From Cytobacillus sp. S13-E01 (GTDB taxonomy: Bacteria; Bacillota; Bacilli; Bacillales; Bacillaceae_L), in contig NZ_JARFVC010000036.1 in assembly GCF_029193815.1 (NCBI RefSeq), positions 1-40,951 of the forward strand: a stretch of 40,951 nt of DNA. The letters are read 5' to 3'. Positions 8,560-17,783 of this stretch are shown here, piece by piece (the stretch's first letter is position 1; every line of letters begins with the position of its first letter). Both the position numbers and the translations under genes were made by a program. The notes below the pieces were generated by a model. It was not told the DNA's origin. It saw only the letters and a list, made by a program, of their open reading frames with translations, and did not search any database.

Positions 8560-9357
8560 TTAAGCATTCCCTGCTTTTTTATAAGTTATTTCATTGTTTT
8601 CTTCAACATCTTTAGAGAACAACCAGCCAGATACAGCAATTCCGATTAACACTACCCAAAACGTAATCTTCCATGCTGGTGATTTAGGGAAGCTCTCAGA
8701 AAGTATCGCCAACTCCGGATGTGAAAGTGTATAAACAGCTAATTTTACCCCAACCCAACCTACAATCATAAACGCAGCCGTTTCAAGACCTGGCTTGCGG
8801 TGAAGAAGCTTAACAAAGTAAGTTGCTGCAAATCGCATAATCACTAATCCGATAAGACCACCGGCAAAAATAACTGCAAACTGACCACCATCAATCCCAC
8901 CAATTTTTGGTAGATTAGTAACGGGAAGTGTAACCGCCAAAGCAACTGCTGCCAAAATCGAATCGACTGCAAAAGCAATGTCAGCTAACTCTACTTTGAA
9001 AACAGTCATCCAGAATCCTGACTTCTTTTCGATTTTTTTCGTTTCACTATTAAGATCTATCTGTTTTTTCTTTACATATTTTTTAACTAAATGATTTATT
9101 GCAATAAATAATAAATAGATAGCACCAATTGCTTGAACCTGCCACACATTAACTAAGAATGAAATTGCAAATAATGATCCGAAACGGAATAAAAATGCTC
9201 CCGCTAACCCATAAAACAATGCCTTTTTACGTTTTTCCTCTGGTAGATGCTTAACCATAATAGCCATTACCAGTGCATTGTCAGCGGCTAAAATACCTTC
9301 AAGCGCAATAAGCACAAGTAAAACCCAACCGTACTCCATTAAAAGAGATAAATCCAT
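8560..9357 (-). CDS. TerC-family membrane protein, probable manganese exporter
   Basis: This 265-residue integral membrane protein belongs to the TerC/YkoY group. About seven hydrophobic helices are visible, with conserved acidic membrane residues in LEGILAADNALVMAI and in ELADIAFAVDSILAAVAL. A charged loop of lysines follows near residue 90. A GGGGG ribosome site lies seven bases before the ATG. A yybP-ykoY manganese riboswitch with its own terminator precedes the gene, which is strong contextual evidence for a role in manganese efflux or in metal loading of exported proteins. The exact paralog (YkoY or YceF type) cannot be settled by eye. Confidence 0.9.
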   Translation of the reverse strand: MDLSLLMEYGWVLLVLIALEGILAADNALVMAIMVKHLPEEKRKKALFYGLAGAFLFRFGSLFAISFLVNVWQVQAIGAIYLLFIAINHLVKKYVKKKQIDLNSETKKIEKKSGFWMTVFKVELADIAFAVDSILAAVALAVTLPVTNLPKIGGIDGGQFAVIFAGGLIGLVIMRFAATYFVKLLHRKPGLETAAFMIVGWVGVKLAVYTLSHPELAILSESFPKSPAWKITFWVVLIGIAVSGWLFSKDVEENNEITYKKAGNA

Positions 9358-9456
9358 GTTTCTATTCCCCCTATTTGTTTTTGTTCAAAGATTAATTGAA
9401 CACCCTATTTTTGATAATAACTTCTCACCTATTAGGCAAAAGGACGGAAAAAGAAC

Positions 9457-9494
9457 GCAAAAAAGACCTTTGCCTTAATAGGCAAAGGTCTTGC
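9457..9494 (-). terminator. Expression-platform terminator of the manganese riboswitch
   Basis: GCAAGACCTTTGCC and GGCAAAGGTCTT form a 12-bp stem followed by six T residues on the minus strand. It lies directly 3' of the aptamer, whose last stem shares the GCAAGACC segment, so ligand binding can decide between termination and read-through. Confidence 0.9.
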
Positions 9495-9597
9495 TAAACA
9501 CGATCATGTGTCAACAAAGCCGATGGAAGCAATGTTCCATGTAATGACGACTTTTGTTTTCAGGTTTCCCTGAACGCTACTCCCCTTTGTCGGAAGA
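9480..9597 (-). ncRNA. yybP-ykoY manganese riboswitch
   Basis: On the minus strand the leader shows the family signature AAAGGGGAGUAGCG at its 5' side and CGGCUUUGUUGACAC at its 3' side, with variable hairpins between (GUUCAGGGAAACCUGAA and GGAAC/GUUCC). These are the two conserved segments that form the Mn(II) site in this class. The aptamer runs into the terminator before the TerC-type gene, making it an ON switch for that gene in high manganese. Confidence 0.92.
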
Positions 9598-9667
9598 AAA
9601 CACTTATTAATTTATATTAACTATAATATTAAATAGAAATCATGTCAATGACTAATTTTATATACTT

Positions 9668-10267
9668 TTACACAGTATGCTTTTTTAATATTGTCTTTTT
9701 CATGATTACATACAGCACAAAAATGATCAGGACACCCGCTCCAGCTGGTAATAAGTATCCGTTTGCTAAGGCACCGACCTCTTTCCATTGGGGCCCAAGT
9801 TTAAATCCTAAATAGACGTAAAGAAATGTAATCGGAAGCATTGCTATAAACGTATAAATGCTAAAAACCCATACATTCATCTTAGCCATTCCACATGGAA
9901 TAGATATTAATGTTCTGACTCCTGGAAGGAATCTTGCAGTAAATGCTACCTTCCCCCCATGTTTTTCAAAAAATTCATCAGCCTTATTCAGCTGTTTTTC
10001 TTTGATAAAAAAATATTTTCCGTATTTTAATAGGAAGGGACGACCCCCATAGCGACCAAGTGTGTACAATGTTAAAGGGCCAAAAGTACCACCAATTGTA
10101 CCGGCAAGAACGACTAACCATAAATTCATATCACCCTGATAAACCCAGTATCCTGCTAATGGAAGGACAAGTTCTGCTGGAACAAACTCAAATGTTAAAG
10201 CAATCAAAACACCAAAATAAGATAAGCCTTTTAAAAACTCAATAAATTCAATAATAAGATCTTCCAT
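9668..10267 (-). CDS. DedA-family membrane protein
   Basis: This 199-residue protein has the DedA (SNARE-associated, VTT) architecture: an N-terminal amphipathic region, FEFVPAELVLPLAG, then ARFLPGVRTLISIPCG, the family's F.R..P..R motif, and two C-terminal membrane helices. Members are proton-dependent flippases or transporters for lipid carriers such as undecaprenyl phosphate; the substrate of this one cannot be read from sequence. I start at the ATG at 10267, preceded by GGTGGTG, which gives the usual 200-residue length. There is no clear terminator downstream, and transcription may end before the riboswitch region. Confidence 0.9.
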   Translation of the reverse strand: MEDLIIEFIEFLKGLSYFGVLIALTFEFVPAELVLPLAGYWVYQGDMNLWLVVLAGTIGGTFGPLTLYTLGRYGGRPFLLKYGKYFFIKEKQLNKADEFFEKHGGKVAFTARFLPGVRTLISIPCGMAKMNVWVFSIYTFIAMLPITFLYVYLGFKLGPQWKEVGALANGYLLPAGAGVLIIFVLYVIMKKTILKKHTV

Positions 10268-10509
10268 ATTTATAAAATCACCACCTGTCCCCACCCATTT
10301 TACAACATTTTTTCTACCCTGTTAAAATCTACTTGAATTTTGTTAGGAAATCAACAACATTTTTCACTACCAATTTTATTTGGTTTATGAAGAATACTAC
10401 TAATCGTCCTCTAATTAGGGCATGTTATCAAATAAATGGGTAAGAATAATCCTAAAAAAATGTTGGTGTCTACCTATCTGACACCTTGCAAAGGAGAGTG
10501 GACATCGAG

Positions 10510-11394
10510 ATGCACACGATGTGGAAAGGTTCGATTAGTTTTGGTCTTGTTAATATACCAATTAAGTTGTACTCTGCAACCGAGGATAAAGATATAAAAT
10601 TACGGAATTTACACAAAGAATGTCATGCACCGATTCAATATGAAAAGACATGTTCTAATTGTGAAAAAGAAGTTTCAAATGACGATATTGTTAAGGGATA
10701 TGAATATGTCAAAGGGAAATTTGTTATTTTAAGTGACGAAGAATTACAAGAACTTAAAGAAGAACATGAAGACAAAAGTGTAGAAATCATTGATTTTGTT
10801 GATCTAAAGGATATTGATCCCATTTATTTCAATCGTTCTTACTTCATGGGGCCTGGTGAGAACGGTAGTAAAGCGTATGCTTTATTACGGGAAGCTCTAC
10901 AAAAATCAGGTAAAATCGGGATAGCTGAGATGTCAATTCGTTCTAAACAACATATGGCAATTGTGCGAGTATATAAAAATAGTTTAGTTATGGAAACCAT
11001 TCATTACCCAGATGAGGTTAGAAATGTTGGTGAAGTTCCTGGGGTACCAGAAAACATTGAAATTCATGAAAAAGAACTTGATACAGCGATCATGCTAATA
11101 GATCAGTTGACAACAGAATTTGATCCTGAGAAATATAAAGATGATTATCGGACTGCCTTAATGGAGTTAATTCAATCTAAAATTGAAAATAATGAAGGTA
11201 CGACATCAAAAGAAGCACCACGCACAAATGTAGTTGATCTCATGAGCGCATTACAAGCTAGTATCGAAAAAACAAAACCAAAGGAAAAACCTGGTGTAGT
11301 TCCTTCTGCACGTTCAGGAACCAAAGCTGAAGCTACAGTTGCTACCGATGGAAAAACGAAAACACGCACTACACGTAAAAAACTTGGATCTTGA
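10510..11394 (+). CDS. ku: Ku protein, non-homologous end joining
   Basis: This 294-residue bacterial Ku homolog binds DNA double-strand ends as a homodimer and recruits LigD. The opening MWKGSISFGLVNIPIKLYSA is the hallmark of the family, followed by HKECHAPIQYEKTCSNCEKEV with its CxxC pair, and RSYFMGPGENGSKAYALL. The C-terminus is lysine-rich and basic, as is usual for the DNA-binding tail. The ATG at 10510 matches the start of homologs; AAGGAG lies 13 bases upstream, slightly far. In Bacillus subtilis ku is expressed in the forespore. Here it is followed 64 bases later by a truncated LigD-like gene. Confidence 0.95.
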   Translation: MHTMWKGSISFGLVNIPIKLYSATEDKDIKLRNLHKECHAPIQYEKTCSNCEKEVSNDDIVKGYEYVKGKFVILSDEELQELKEEHEDKSVEIIDFVDLKDIDPIYFNRSYFMGPGENGSKAYALLREALQKSGKIGIAEMSIRSKQHMAIVRVYKNSLVMETIHYPDEVRNVGEVPGVPENIEIHEKELDTAIMLIDQLTTEFDPEKYKDDYRTALMELIQSKIENNEGTTSKEAPRTNVVDLMSALQASIEKTKPKEKPGVVPSARSGTKAEATVATDGKTKTRTTRKKLGS

Positions 11395-11458
11395 ATAGTC
11401 GGGGCTAACATAGCCCCTATATCCCCCTTTGGAACGTACTTATTAATCTAGTCTGTCT

Positions 11459-12760
11459 TTGTTACAATTTTTTGTTCTCCAAAACCAGTTGGAATTTTTT
11501 GATACAAGACATATTCCCTACCTGAATGAAATGAAAAGGATTGATTTTCAATTGGAAAAATTAGGTCGTTTTTTCATAGTCGGCTATAATAAACTAACTC
11601 AATTTTTTGATGTTGCTGTTTTACACAATAATGAAATAAAAAAAGTAGGTGCTTTTTCTAAAGGGCTATCAAAGGAAGAACATGCTGTTCTTTTACAAGT
11701 CATTTTGAATAACTCGTTAACTGAAACTACAACATTTGTAAATGTTAAGCCTGGTATATGTGTTGAACTTAGCTATACTTCCTTGGAAAACGGGCACCTT
11801 AAAAGCCCTTTTTTTATGAATTTTTTATTTGATATTGAGTGGACCTCATGCACGTTAGAAAAACTGACGGATAGTACTCCACTAATAAAAAACATAAAAA
11901 TTAGTCATCCTGATAAGCCACTCTTTAAGGATAAGACCATAACTAAAAAGGATTATCTAAACTATTTACAAGATGTTTCACCCTATATGTTACCATTTTT
12001 AAAGGAGCGATTATTAACAGTGATTCGCTACCCACATGGTACATATGGTGATTCTTTTTACCAAAAAAACTGTCCCGAATATGCTCCAGAGTTTATAGAT
12101 ACCAAGATGCATGAAGGAATTAACTATATCGTCTGTAACAACATTGAAACACTCTACTGGCTTGGCAATCAGCTTGCTTTTGAGTTTCATATTCCGTTTC
12201 AAACAATCCATTCAAATGGTCCCTCTGAGATTGTCTTGGATCTCGATCCGCCATCAAGGGATCATTTTCATCTTGCTATAAAAGCAGCAAAAATTTTAAA
12301 AGAGGTATTTGAAGGATTAAAGCTGATCACATTTATAAAAACCTCTGGAAATAAAGGCTTACAAATTTATATCCCTTTACCTGAAAATCAGTTTAGCTAT
12401 GACCAAACAAGGCAATTCACTGAGTTTATTGCCGATTATTTGGTAACAAAAGAACCTACCTATTTTACAACTGAACGATTAAAAAAGAATCGCCATAATA
12501 AATTGTATGTCGATTATTTGCAGCATGCAAAAGGCAAAACCATTGTTGCTCCTTATTCGGTTAGAGGAAATGATGGTGCATTTACAGCAACCCCTCTTTA
12601 TTGGGACGAATTAGCGGACAACCTTTCAATTGAAGCTTTTCCTTTAGACAAAACCATACAACGATTAAAAGAAAAAGGATGCCCGTTTCAAACTTACTTT
12701 GAAGCAAAAGAAAAACAAAAGTTTGAGCCTGTATTACATTTTTTAAAGCAATTTAATTGA
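11459..12760 (+). CDS. LigD-like primase-polymerase lacking the ligase catalytic domain
   Basis: The frame encodes up to 433 residues. The C-terminal part (about 150-433) is a LigD-type polymerase (PolDom): the metal motif LDLDPPS, then KTSGNKGLQIYIPL, the third aspartate in LYVDYLQHAKGKT and APYSVRGNDGA. The N-terminal 130 residues resemble only the OB-fold at the end of the ligase domain (FFIVGYNK, then CVELSY and FDIEWTSC). Bacillus subtilis LigD has about 611 residues in the order ligase then polymerase, so the adenylation domain with its catalytic lysine is missing, and there is no room for it after ku. The start is uncertain: the TTG at 11459 lacks a clear ribosome site. It is either a reduced gene or a 5'-deleted remnant that keeps a complete polymerase. 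Confidence 0.8.
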   Translation: MLQFFVLQNQLEFFDTRHIPYLNEMKRIDFQLEKLGRFFIVGYNKLTQFFDVAVLHNNEIKKVGAFSKGLSKEEHAVLLQVILNNSLTETTTFVNVKPGICVELSYTSLENGHLKSPFFMNFLFDIEWTSCTLEKLTDSTPLIKNIKISHPDKPLFKDKTITKKDYLNYLQDVSPYMLPFLKERLLTVIRYPHGTYGDSFYQKNCPEYAPEFIDTKMHEGINYIVCNNIETLYWLGNQLAFEFHIPFQTIHSNGPSEIVLDLDPPSRDHFHLAIKAAKILKEVFEGLKLITFIKTSGNKGLQIYIPLPENQFSYDQTRQFTEFIADYLVTKEPTYFTTERLKKNRHNKLYVDYLQHAKGKTIVAPYSVRGNDGAFTATPLYWDELADNLSIEAFPLDKTIQRLKEKGCPFQTYFEAKEKQKFEPVLHFLKQFN

Positions 12761-12879
12761 TATTCTAGTTTTATACTAAAACTTTAAACTATAGAAGCGA
12801 GAACTAAAAACATCATCTTTGTATTACTTTTATACTAGACAAATATACCACCTACATATAAAGTAAAGAAGGTGAAATA

Positions 12880-13242
12880 GTGAAAAAGACTGTTTTGTTA
12901 GTAGATGACTCAAAGTTCATGCGTTCATTGCTAAAAAACATAATTACTACAAATGATTTCGAAGTTATTGCTGAAGCAAGTAACGGTGAAGAAGCCATCT
13001 TGCAATATAACATCTATCAACCAGATCTTGTCATCTTAGATATTACAATGCCAAAGATAAATGGTCTGACTGCTCTAAAAACAATAAAACAACAATACCC
13101 TAATAGTATTATCATTATGTGTTCCGCACTTGGCCAACAATCGCTTATAATTGAAGCACTAAGTGCAGGCGCTAGTGATTTTATAGTAAAGCCCTTTTTT
13201 GATAATCTCATTTTGGTATTAAGAAAGGCCTTAGGACCCTAG
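12880..13242 (+). CDS. Stand-alone response regulator receiver (CheY-like)
   Basis: The 120-residue product is a single receiver domain with no output domain. The acidic pair is VDD (residues 9-10), the phosphoacceptor aspartate is D54 in VILDITMP, the switch serine is S82 in IMCSALG, and the lysine is K104 in IVKPF. It starts at GTG with GAAGGTG seven bases upstream. No histidine kinase or chemotaxis gene is nearby, so the partner is unknown. It resembles CheY and the receiver proteins that signal by docking. A ScoC-like regulator follows 12 bases later, so the two may be co-transcribed. Confidence 0.9.
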   Translation: MKKTVLLVDDSKFMRSLLKNIITTNDFEVIAEASNGEEAILQYNIYQPDLVILDITMPKINGLTALKTIKQQYPNSIIIMCSALGQQSLIIEALSAGASDFIVKPFFDNLILVLRKALGP

Positions 13243-13254
13243 GACTAAAGGATC

Positions 13255-13779
13255 GTGATATTTTTTATGAATGATGTATCTTTGCACGCTCTAATAAACC
13301 ACTGGCGAGGAATGTATAAAGCGTTAGAACATGACTGGCAAACGTCTGCAAAGGATTTAGGTTTGACTACTGCAGAGCAACATATGTTGTGGATTATTCA
13401 TTTTGAAAAAGAAGTAACTATGACAAGAATTGCCGAAGTTGGGCTTTGGGATATCTCTACTGTCGTACAAGTCGCCAACCGCCTTAAGAAAAAAGGATAC
13501 ATCCAAACACTAAAACATGATAATGACCGTCGTATTTCATACTGCATTTTAACAAATGAAGGTGACGCTATACGAGCTGAATCAGCAAAATATCATTATA
13601 AAACCCTTGATTATTTAAGTACTTTAAACGAGGATTCAAATTTCATTGAGACACTTTCATCGTTCCAGAAAAAGTTCAATGAACATTTTCACGGTAGGGA
13701 TTTTGTTGAATGGATTGAAAGAACTTCTAAGATACAAGGACCAGAGGACCACGATAAAAAAACTAGTACTACCCGCTAG
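13255..13779 (+). CDS. ScoC/Hpr-like MarR-family transcriptional regulator
   Basis: This product of up to 174 residues has a winged helix-turn-helix of the MarR family at about residues 20-110. The pattern HDWQTSAKDLGLTTAEQHML, then ITRIAE-like MTRIAEVGLWDISTV and RLKKKGYIQ and DRRISYCILTNEG resembles Hpr (ScoC), a transition-state repressor of extracellular proteases and sporulation genes in Bacillus subtilis. It is shorter than Hpr (203 residues) and lacks the long C-terminal extension. The start is ambiguous between GTG 13255 and ATG 13267, because AAAGGA is very close to the first. A subtilisin gene in this window could be a target, but that is inference. Confidence 0.75.
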   Translation: MIFFMNDVSLHALINHWRGMYKALEHDWQTSAKDLGLTTAEQHMLWIIHFEKEVTMTRIAEVGLWDISTVVQVANRLKKKGYIQTLKHDNDRRISYCILTNEGDAIRAESAKYHYKTLDYLSTLNEDSNFIETLSSFQKKFNEHFHGRDFVEWIERTSKIQGPEDHDKKTSTTR

Positions 13780-13788
13780 AGAACTGGA

Positions 13789-13833
13789 AATGAAGATAGC
13801 GACCTTAAAACATTAAGGTCGCTATCTTCATTT
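13789..13833. terminator. Bidirectional terminator between scoC-like and RND genes
   Basis: A 19-bp perfect stem (AATGAAGATAGCGACCTTA and its complement) with a six-base loop separates the convergent genes and has an AT-rich end on both sides. Confidence 0.92.
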
Positions 13834-13834
13834 A

Positions 13835-16800
13835 TTAAGAGTTTTCCTCGTCTTTGCCCTTTGTCTCTTTGTCATCCTTTACGATATTTAAAAGCTGTTC
13901 AAGCATGAATACCATATCCTCTTTTTCGTACTGCTTCTGCTTCTGCTGTGTTGCAGGTAATTGCTCTTCATTATCGTCATCTTGGTCCTGTCTGTTCTCT
14001 GGTGCAATGTAGCGGTCCTCTAAAAGGTAGGCCGGAATCAATTGACCATCTGGTGTAACATATGTTTTATTTAATCGTCTTGTGTCTTTATCAAATAGAC
14101 TGTAGACAATTGGGATGATAAATAATGTTAAAAATGTACTACTAATTAATCCCCCAATTACAGCAATCCCCATCGGTTGGTTCATCTCAGATCCTTCTCC
14201 AATACCGAATGCTAGAGGCAATAGACCGAGAATAGTCGTAGTCGCTGTCATTAATATTGGTCTTGTTCTATCTTTGACGGATTCGACAATTGCATCATAT
14301 GTTTTTACTCCGTCTGCTTTCTTTTGATTAATATAATCGACAATGACGATTGCATTATTAACCACAATACCGGCTAAGACTATAATTCCTATTATTGCAG
14401 TTAATCCGATCGGCGTACGCGTTGCAACTAATGCAATCGCAACACCTATTACCATAAGTGGTACTGTAAACATGATAACAAATGGGTATTTAAAGGATTC
14501 AAATTGAGCAGCCATAACAATATAGATAAATACAATTGCTAAAGCAAACGCTAGAATCATTTGATCAAGTGAAGATTCTAAGAGCTCACGATCACCGCCA
14601 AATGTAACTTCGGTTTCCTCTGGAAGCTCTAAATCAGCGATTTCTTTATCAACCTCAGTAGAAATATCCCCTAAATTAGTTGAAGAAGCATACTTAACCG
14701 TAAATTGGACCGCATTTAATTGATCGATTCGTTGAATAGACATTGGTCCTTCTCCGATTGTAATATCTGCCACTTCATCAAGTTGAACATACGTATTATC
14801 TGGTTTTTTAAGCAGTAAGCCTTTTAACTGATCAAGGTTATTTGTCACATCACGGTCATAGCTTACGTTTACTGTATAAATATTGTTATCTTTATCAGTT
14901 AACTGAATCGCATTTGTCCCTCTTGTAACATCATTGACGGTATTCGCAATTTGAATTGGAACAAGCCCTTCATCAAATGTTGCCGCGCGATCAATTGTAA
15001 TTTGAACTTCTTCTATCGTTTCGGTTAGGTCTGTTGTTACTTCAGTTACATCATCTATTTCCCCTAAAGCCTTTTCTATTTTGTTTACAGTTTCATCCAA
15101 GCGCTGTTTATTTGAATCTTTGACGCTAAACGAAAGCGTATTTGGCGAGGATCCAGCCGAAGACTGTAGGCTAAACGAGATTTCGGCAGTATTATTCCCT
15201 TTTTGAGCTGCCTTTTCAACCTCACGTTTTGTATCATCAACAAATTGGAAAGTTGAATTACCACGCTTATCTAAATCAACCATTTTCACATATATTTCTG
15301 CTATATTTGTTTGTCCAGTTCCTCTAAATGAATCCTCTTGGGTGGAACCGATTAGACTAACATAAACAGCAACATCTTCTTTATTTTCTAATACGTTCTC
15401 TATTTCGGTAACAGCCTTCTGTGTTTCAGAAAGAGTAGAGCCATTTTCTAATTCAACTGAAATTGTGAAAAAACCTTCATCACTGCTTGGTATGAACTCT
15501 TGACCAACTGTTGTTAGCCCATATAGACTTGCCGCTAAAATAATCAGAGTTGTTACTAATACAGCAGCACGATTACGTAACGACCACTTTGTTGCACCTT
15601 CCATAGTGCGTAAAAAGCCTGATTCTCTACGAAGCTTCTCGACATTTCCTTTAGGAGTGGTAAGAAATCTACTTGCTAACATAGGAACAACAGTTAAAGC
15701 AACAATTAGCGATGCAAATAAACTAAATGCAATCGTAAGTGCGAACTCTGTAAATAACTGACCAATAATACCCGTGATAAAAATAACGGGTAAGAAAACG
15801 GCAACTGTTGTTAGGGTTGAGGCAATAATAGCACTTCCAACCTCTTTTGTACCATCAGCGGCAGCTTCCTTTGGATCTTTCCCCATTGAAAGATGACGGT
15901 AAATATTTTCTATAACAACAATGGCGTTATCTACAAGCATCCCTATTCCAAGGGCTAAACCACCTAGTGTCATAATATTTAAGGTGAATCCTGAAAAATA
16001 CATTAAAACAAACGTTACAATTACCGAATAGGGAATTGCTATTCCAATAATTAATGGACTTTTTAAGCTTCTAAGAAAAGCGAACAAGACAACCATGGCA
16101 AGAATACCACCAAAAATGAGGGTGTTAGACATATTGCCAATTGCTAATTGTATATATTCACCTTGGTCAAATAAAATATCTGATTGTATGTCTTGATATT
16201 TATCTTCGTCTAAGAGATCACTTAGTTCAGTTTGGAATGCTGTTGAAACTTGTGCGGTATTAGCTTCAGATTCCTGCAACACGCTCAGTAATACCGAGGG
16301 TTCTTGGTTTGCCCTTGTAATCGAATCCTGATTTTGAGGTGCAATTTTCACTTCACTAACATCAGCAACAGTAACTTTTTCACCGTTTGTTTGGTCAACG
16401 GTTACGATTAGACTTTTCAAAGCATCTAAAGAATCGACTGTACTAATGACACGAGTTGTTAGCTGTTTCCCATCTGTTTCAATTGTATCTCCCGGTAACG
16501 AGATGGAGTTTGCTCTTATTGCATCGACCACATCACTTTGACTAATTAAATATTGCTGTAATTTAGTTTGATCTAATTCAATCTTGATTTCATCAATCAT
16601 TGTTCCAGATAGGGTTACACTTGCAACACCTTCAACCTTGCTCAATTCCTGCGTTAAATTTTCTGCTAACGATTGTAATGTTTTTAGATCATCACTTGTG
16701 CTTAATGATAACTGGATGATTGGAAATTGTGATGGATCAAACTTTAAAAAGCGAGGTTTTTCTGCATCATCTGTAAGCATTGTTTGATTAATTCTGTTTT

Positions 16801-17125
16801 GAATTTCTGATTCTACATCCTCAATCGACGTAGTCCACGAAAATTGTAGTAATGTTAAATTGGCACCTTCCTGCGAGGTTGAGGTCATTGTCTTTAAACC
16901 TGGCAATGTAGATAAGCTTGCCTCTAGAGGTTTGGTCACCTTTTCTACTACCTCTGTAGGACTAGCTCCTGGGTAATTCACAACTACTACACCAATTGGT
17001 GGATTAATGTCTGGTATTAATTTTAAAGGTATATTCATTAATGACACTAGCCCCAGTATAATCACCAGGAACATTGTTACCAATGTAAAGACTGGGCGTC
17101 GTATCGAAAAATTACTTATTTTCAT
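13835..17125 (-). CDS. RND-family exporter (SwrC/AcrB type)
   Basis: The product of 1096 residues is a proton-driven RND pump in the HAE-1 group. Its layout is classical: a first membrane helix after FSIRRPVFTLV, a large periplasmic-type loop, six helices around residues 335-500 with the D-containing relay motif GIGMLVDNAIVVIENI, a second large loop, and six more helices from about 855 onward. The C-terminal 70 residues are a hydrophilic acidic and glutamine-rich cytoplasmic tail. In Gram-positive Bacillus the homolog SwrC gives resistance to surfactin and other amphiphiles and acts without an outer-membrane channel. No membrane-fusion partner is nearby. It is monocistronic. Confidence 0.93.
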   Translation of the reverse strand: MKISNFSIRRPVFTLVTMFLVIILGLVSLMNIPLKLIPDINPPIGVVVVNYPGASPTEVVEKVTKPLEASLSTLPGLKTMTSTSQEGANLTLLQFSWTTSIEDVESEIQNRINQTMLTDDAEKPRFLKFDPSQFPIIQLSLSTSDDLKTLQSLAENLTQELSKVEGVASVTLSGTMIDEIKIELDQTKLQQYLISQSDVVDAIRANSISLPGDTIETDGKQLTTRVISTVDSLDALKSLIVTVDQTNGEKVTVADVSEVKIAPQNQDSITRANQEPSVLLSVLQESEANTAQVSTAFQTELSDLLDEDKYQDIQSDILFDQGEYIQLAIGNMSNTLIFGGILAMVVLFAFLRSLKSPLIIGIAIPYSVIVTFVLMYFSGFTLNIMTLGGLALGIGMLVDNAIVVIENIYRHLSMGKDPKEAAADGTKEVGSAIIASTLTTVAVFLPVIFITGIIGQLFTEFALTIAFSLFASLIVALTVVPMLASRFLTTPKGNVEKLRRESGFLRTMEGATKWSLRNRAAVLVTTLIILAASLYGLTTVGQEFIPSSDEGFFTISVELENGSTLSETQKAVTEIENVLENKEDVAVYVSLIGSTQEDSFRGTGQTNIAEIYVKMVDLDKRGNSTFQFVDDTKREVEKAAQKGNNTAEISFSLQSSAGSSPNTLSFSVKDSNKQRLDETVNKIEKALGEIDDVTEVTTDLTETIEEVQITIDRAATFDEGLVPIQIANTVNDVTRGTNAIQLTDKDNNIYTVNVSYDRDVTNNLDQLKGLLLKKPDNTYVQLDEVADITIGEGPMSIQRIDQLNAVQFTVKYASSTNLGDISTEVDKEIADLELPEETEVTFGGDRELLESSLDQMILAFALAIVFIYIVMAAQFESFKYPFVIMFTVPLMVIGVAIALVATRTPIGLTAIIGIIVLAGIVVNNAIVIVDYINQKKADGVKTYDAIVESVKDRTRPILMTATTTILGLLPLAFGIGEGSEMNQPMGIAVIGGLISSTFLTLFIIPIVYSLFDKDTRRLNKTYVTPDGQLIPAYLLEDRYIAPENRQDQDDDNEEQLPATQQKQKQYEKEDMVFMLEQLLNIVKDDKETKGKDEENS

Positions 17126-17361
17126 GACTCGTCTCCTCTCCTATTTTATATGCATATATAAGTGCTATGACTACACAGTCAACTCTTTTATCTTATAATC
17201 ATTACTATCATTTGTAAACTCATATCACTCTGATTGACCCACTAGTCACTGGCAAATTGTCATTGAATGTTCATATATCAAACTAAAAATCGGTAATCAT
17301 TTTAGTATTGACGTTATACTGAAAAATAACATAAGGATTGCCGAAGTATCTTATTTTTTTA

Positions 17362-17526
17362 CATAAGAAAAGCGCAGGGCGCCCACCTATCGGCGACAAG
17401 CATAAGACAAGCCTGCTGGAAGGTTGTTCTTTACCTTCCGGACGGATTGGCTTATGACCTCGAGTCGATGGCGCCCGGAGCTAGACACTAAAACTTGGTA
17501 CAAATTTTTATACTTTCTTATCTTTT
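17362..17526 (+). repeat. Modular nested-hairpin repeat, copy 3
   Basis: Complete copy with head, CATAAG stem, GGAAGGTT/ACCTTCC inner hairpin, GGCGCCCGGAGCTAGAC end and type A tail (ACTAAAACTTGGTACAAA to TTATCTTTT). The next repeat begins immediately after the tail. Confidence 0.92.
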
Positions 17527-17736
17527 AAGAAAAGCACAAGCGCCCCGTTTAGCGACGTATGGACTGGACTGAGCCGCATGAGATAAAGGAAACACGAAAG
17601 AGCGATAGCGATTCGATGTTGACTTATCGTAAGGAGGTGAGGGAAGTCCACTAGTCGTTGGGCGCTGGAGCTGGACGTAGATAGACAAAGACACGAAGTT
17701 ATACACAACCTTACAATTTTATAATTTCCTAAACAA
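17526..17736 (+). repeat. Related repeat, copy 4, type B tail
   Basis: Starts AAGAAAAGCACAAGCGCCCC and ends GGGCGCTGGAGCTGGACGT, so the ends resemble the main family while the interior is different. The roughly 55-base tail, GTAGATAGACAAAGACACG to TTCCTAAACAA, recurs almost unchanged behind the copy at 31660. Confidence 0.85.
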
Positions 17737-17740
17737 CAAA

Positions 17741-17779
17741 AAACAGAGTATCGGGAAGTGCCCAACACTCTGTTTTTTT
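17741..17779 (-). terminator. Terminator of the YeiH-type permease gene
   Basis: ACAGAGT and ACTCTGT, with an inner GGG/CCC, form an interrupted stem followed by a T-run on the minus strand, just after the stop at 17784. Confidence 0.85.
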
Positions 17780-17783
17780 ATTT

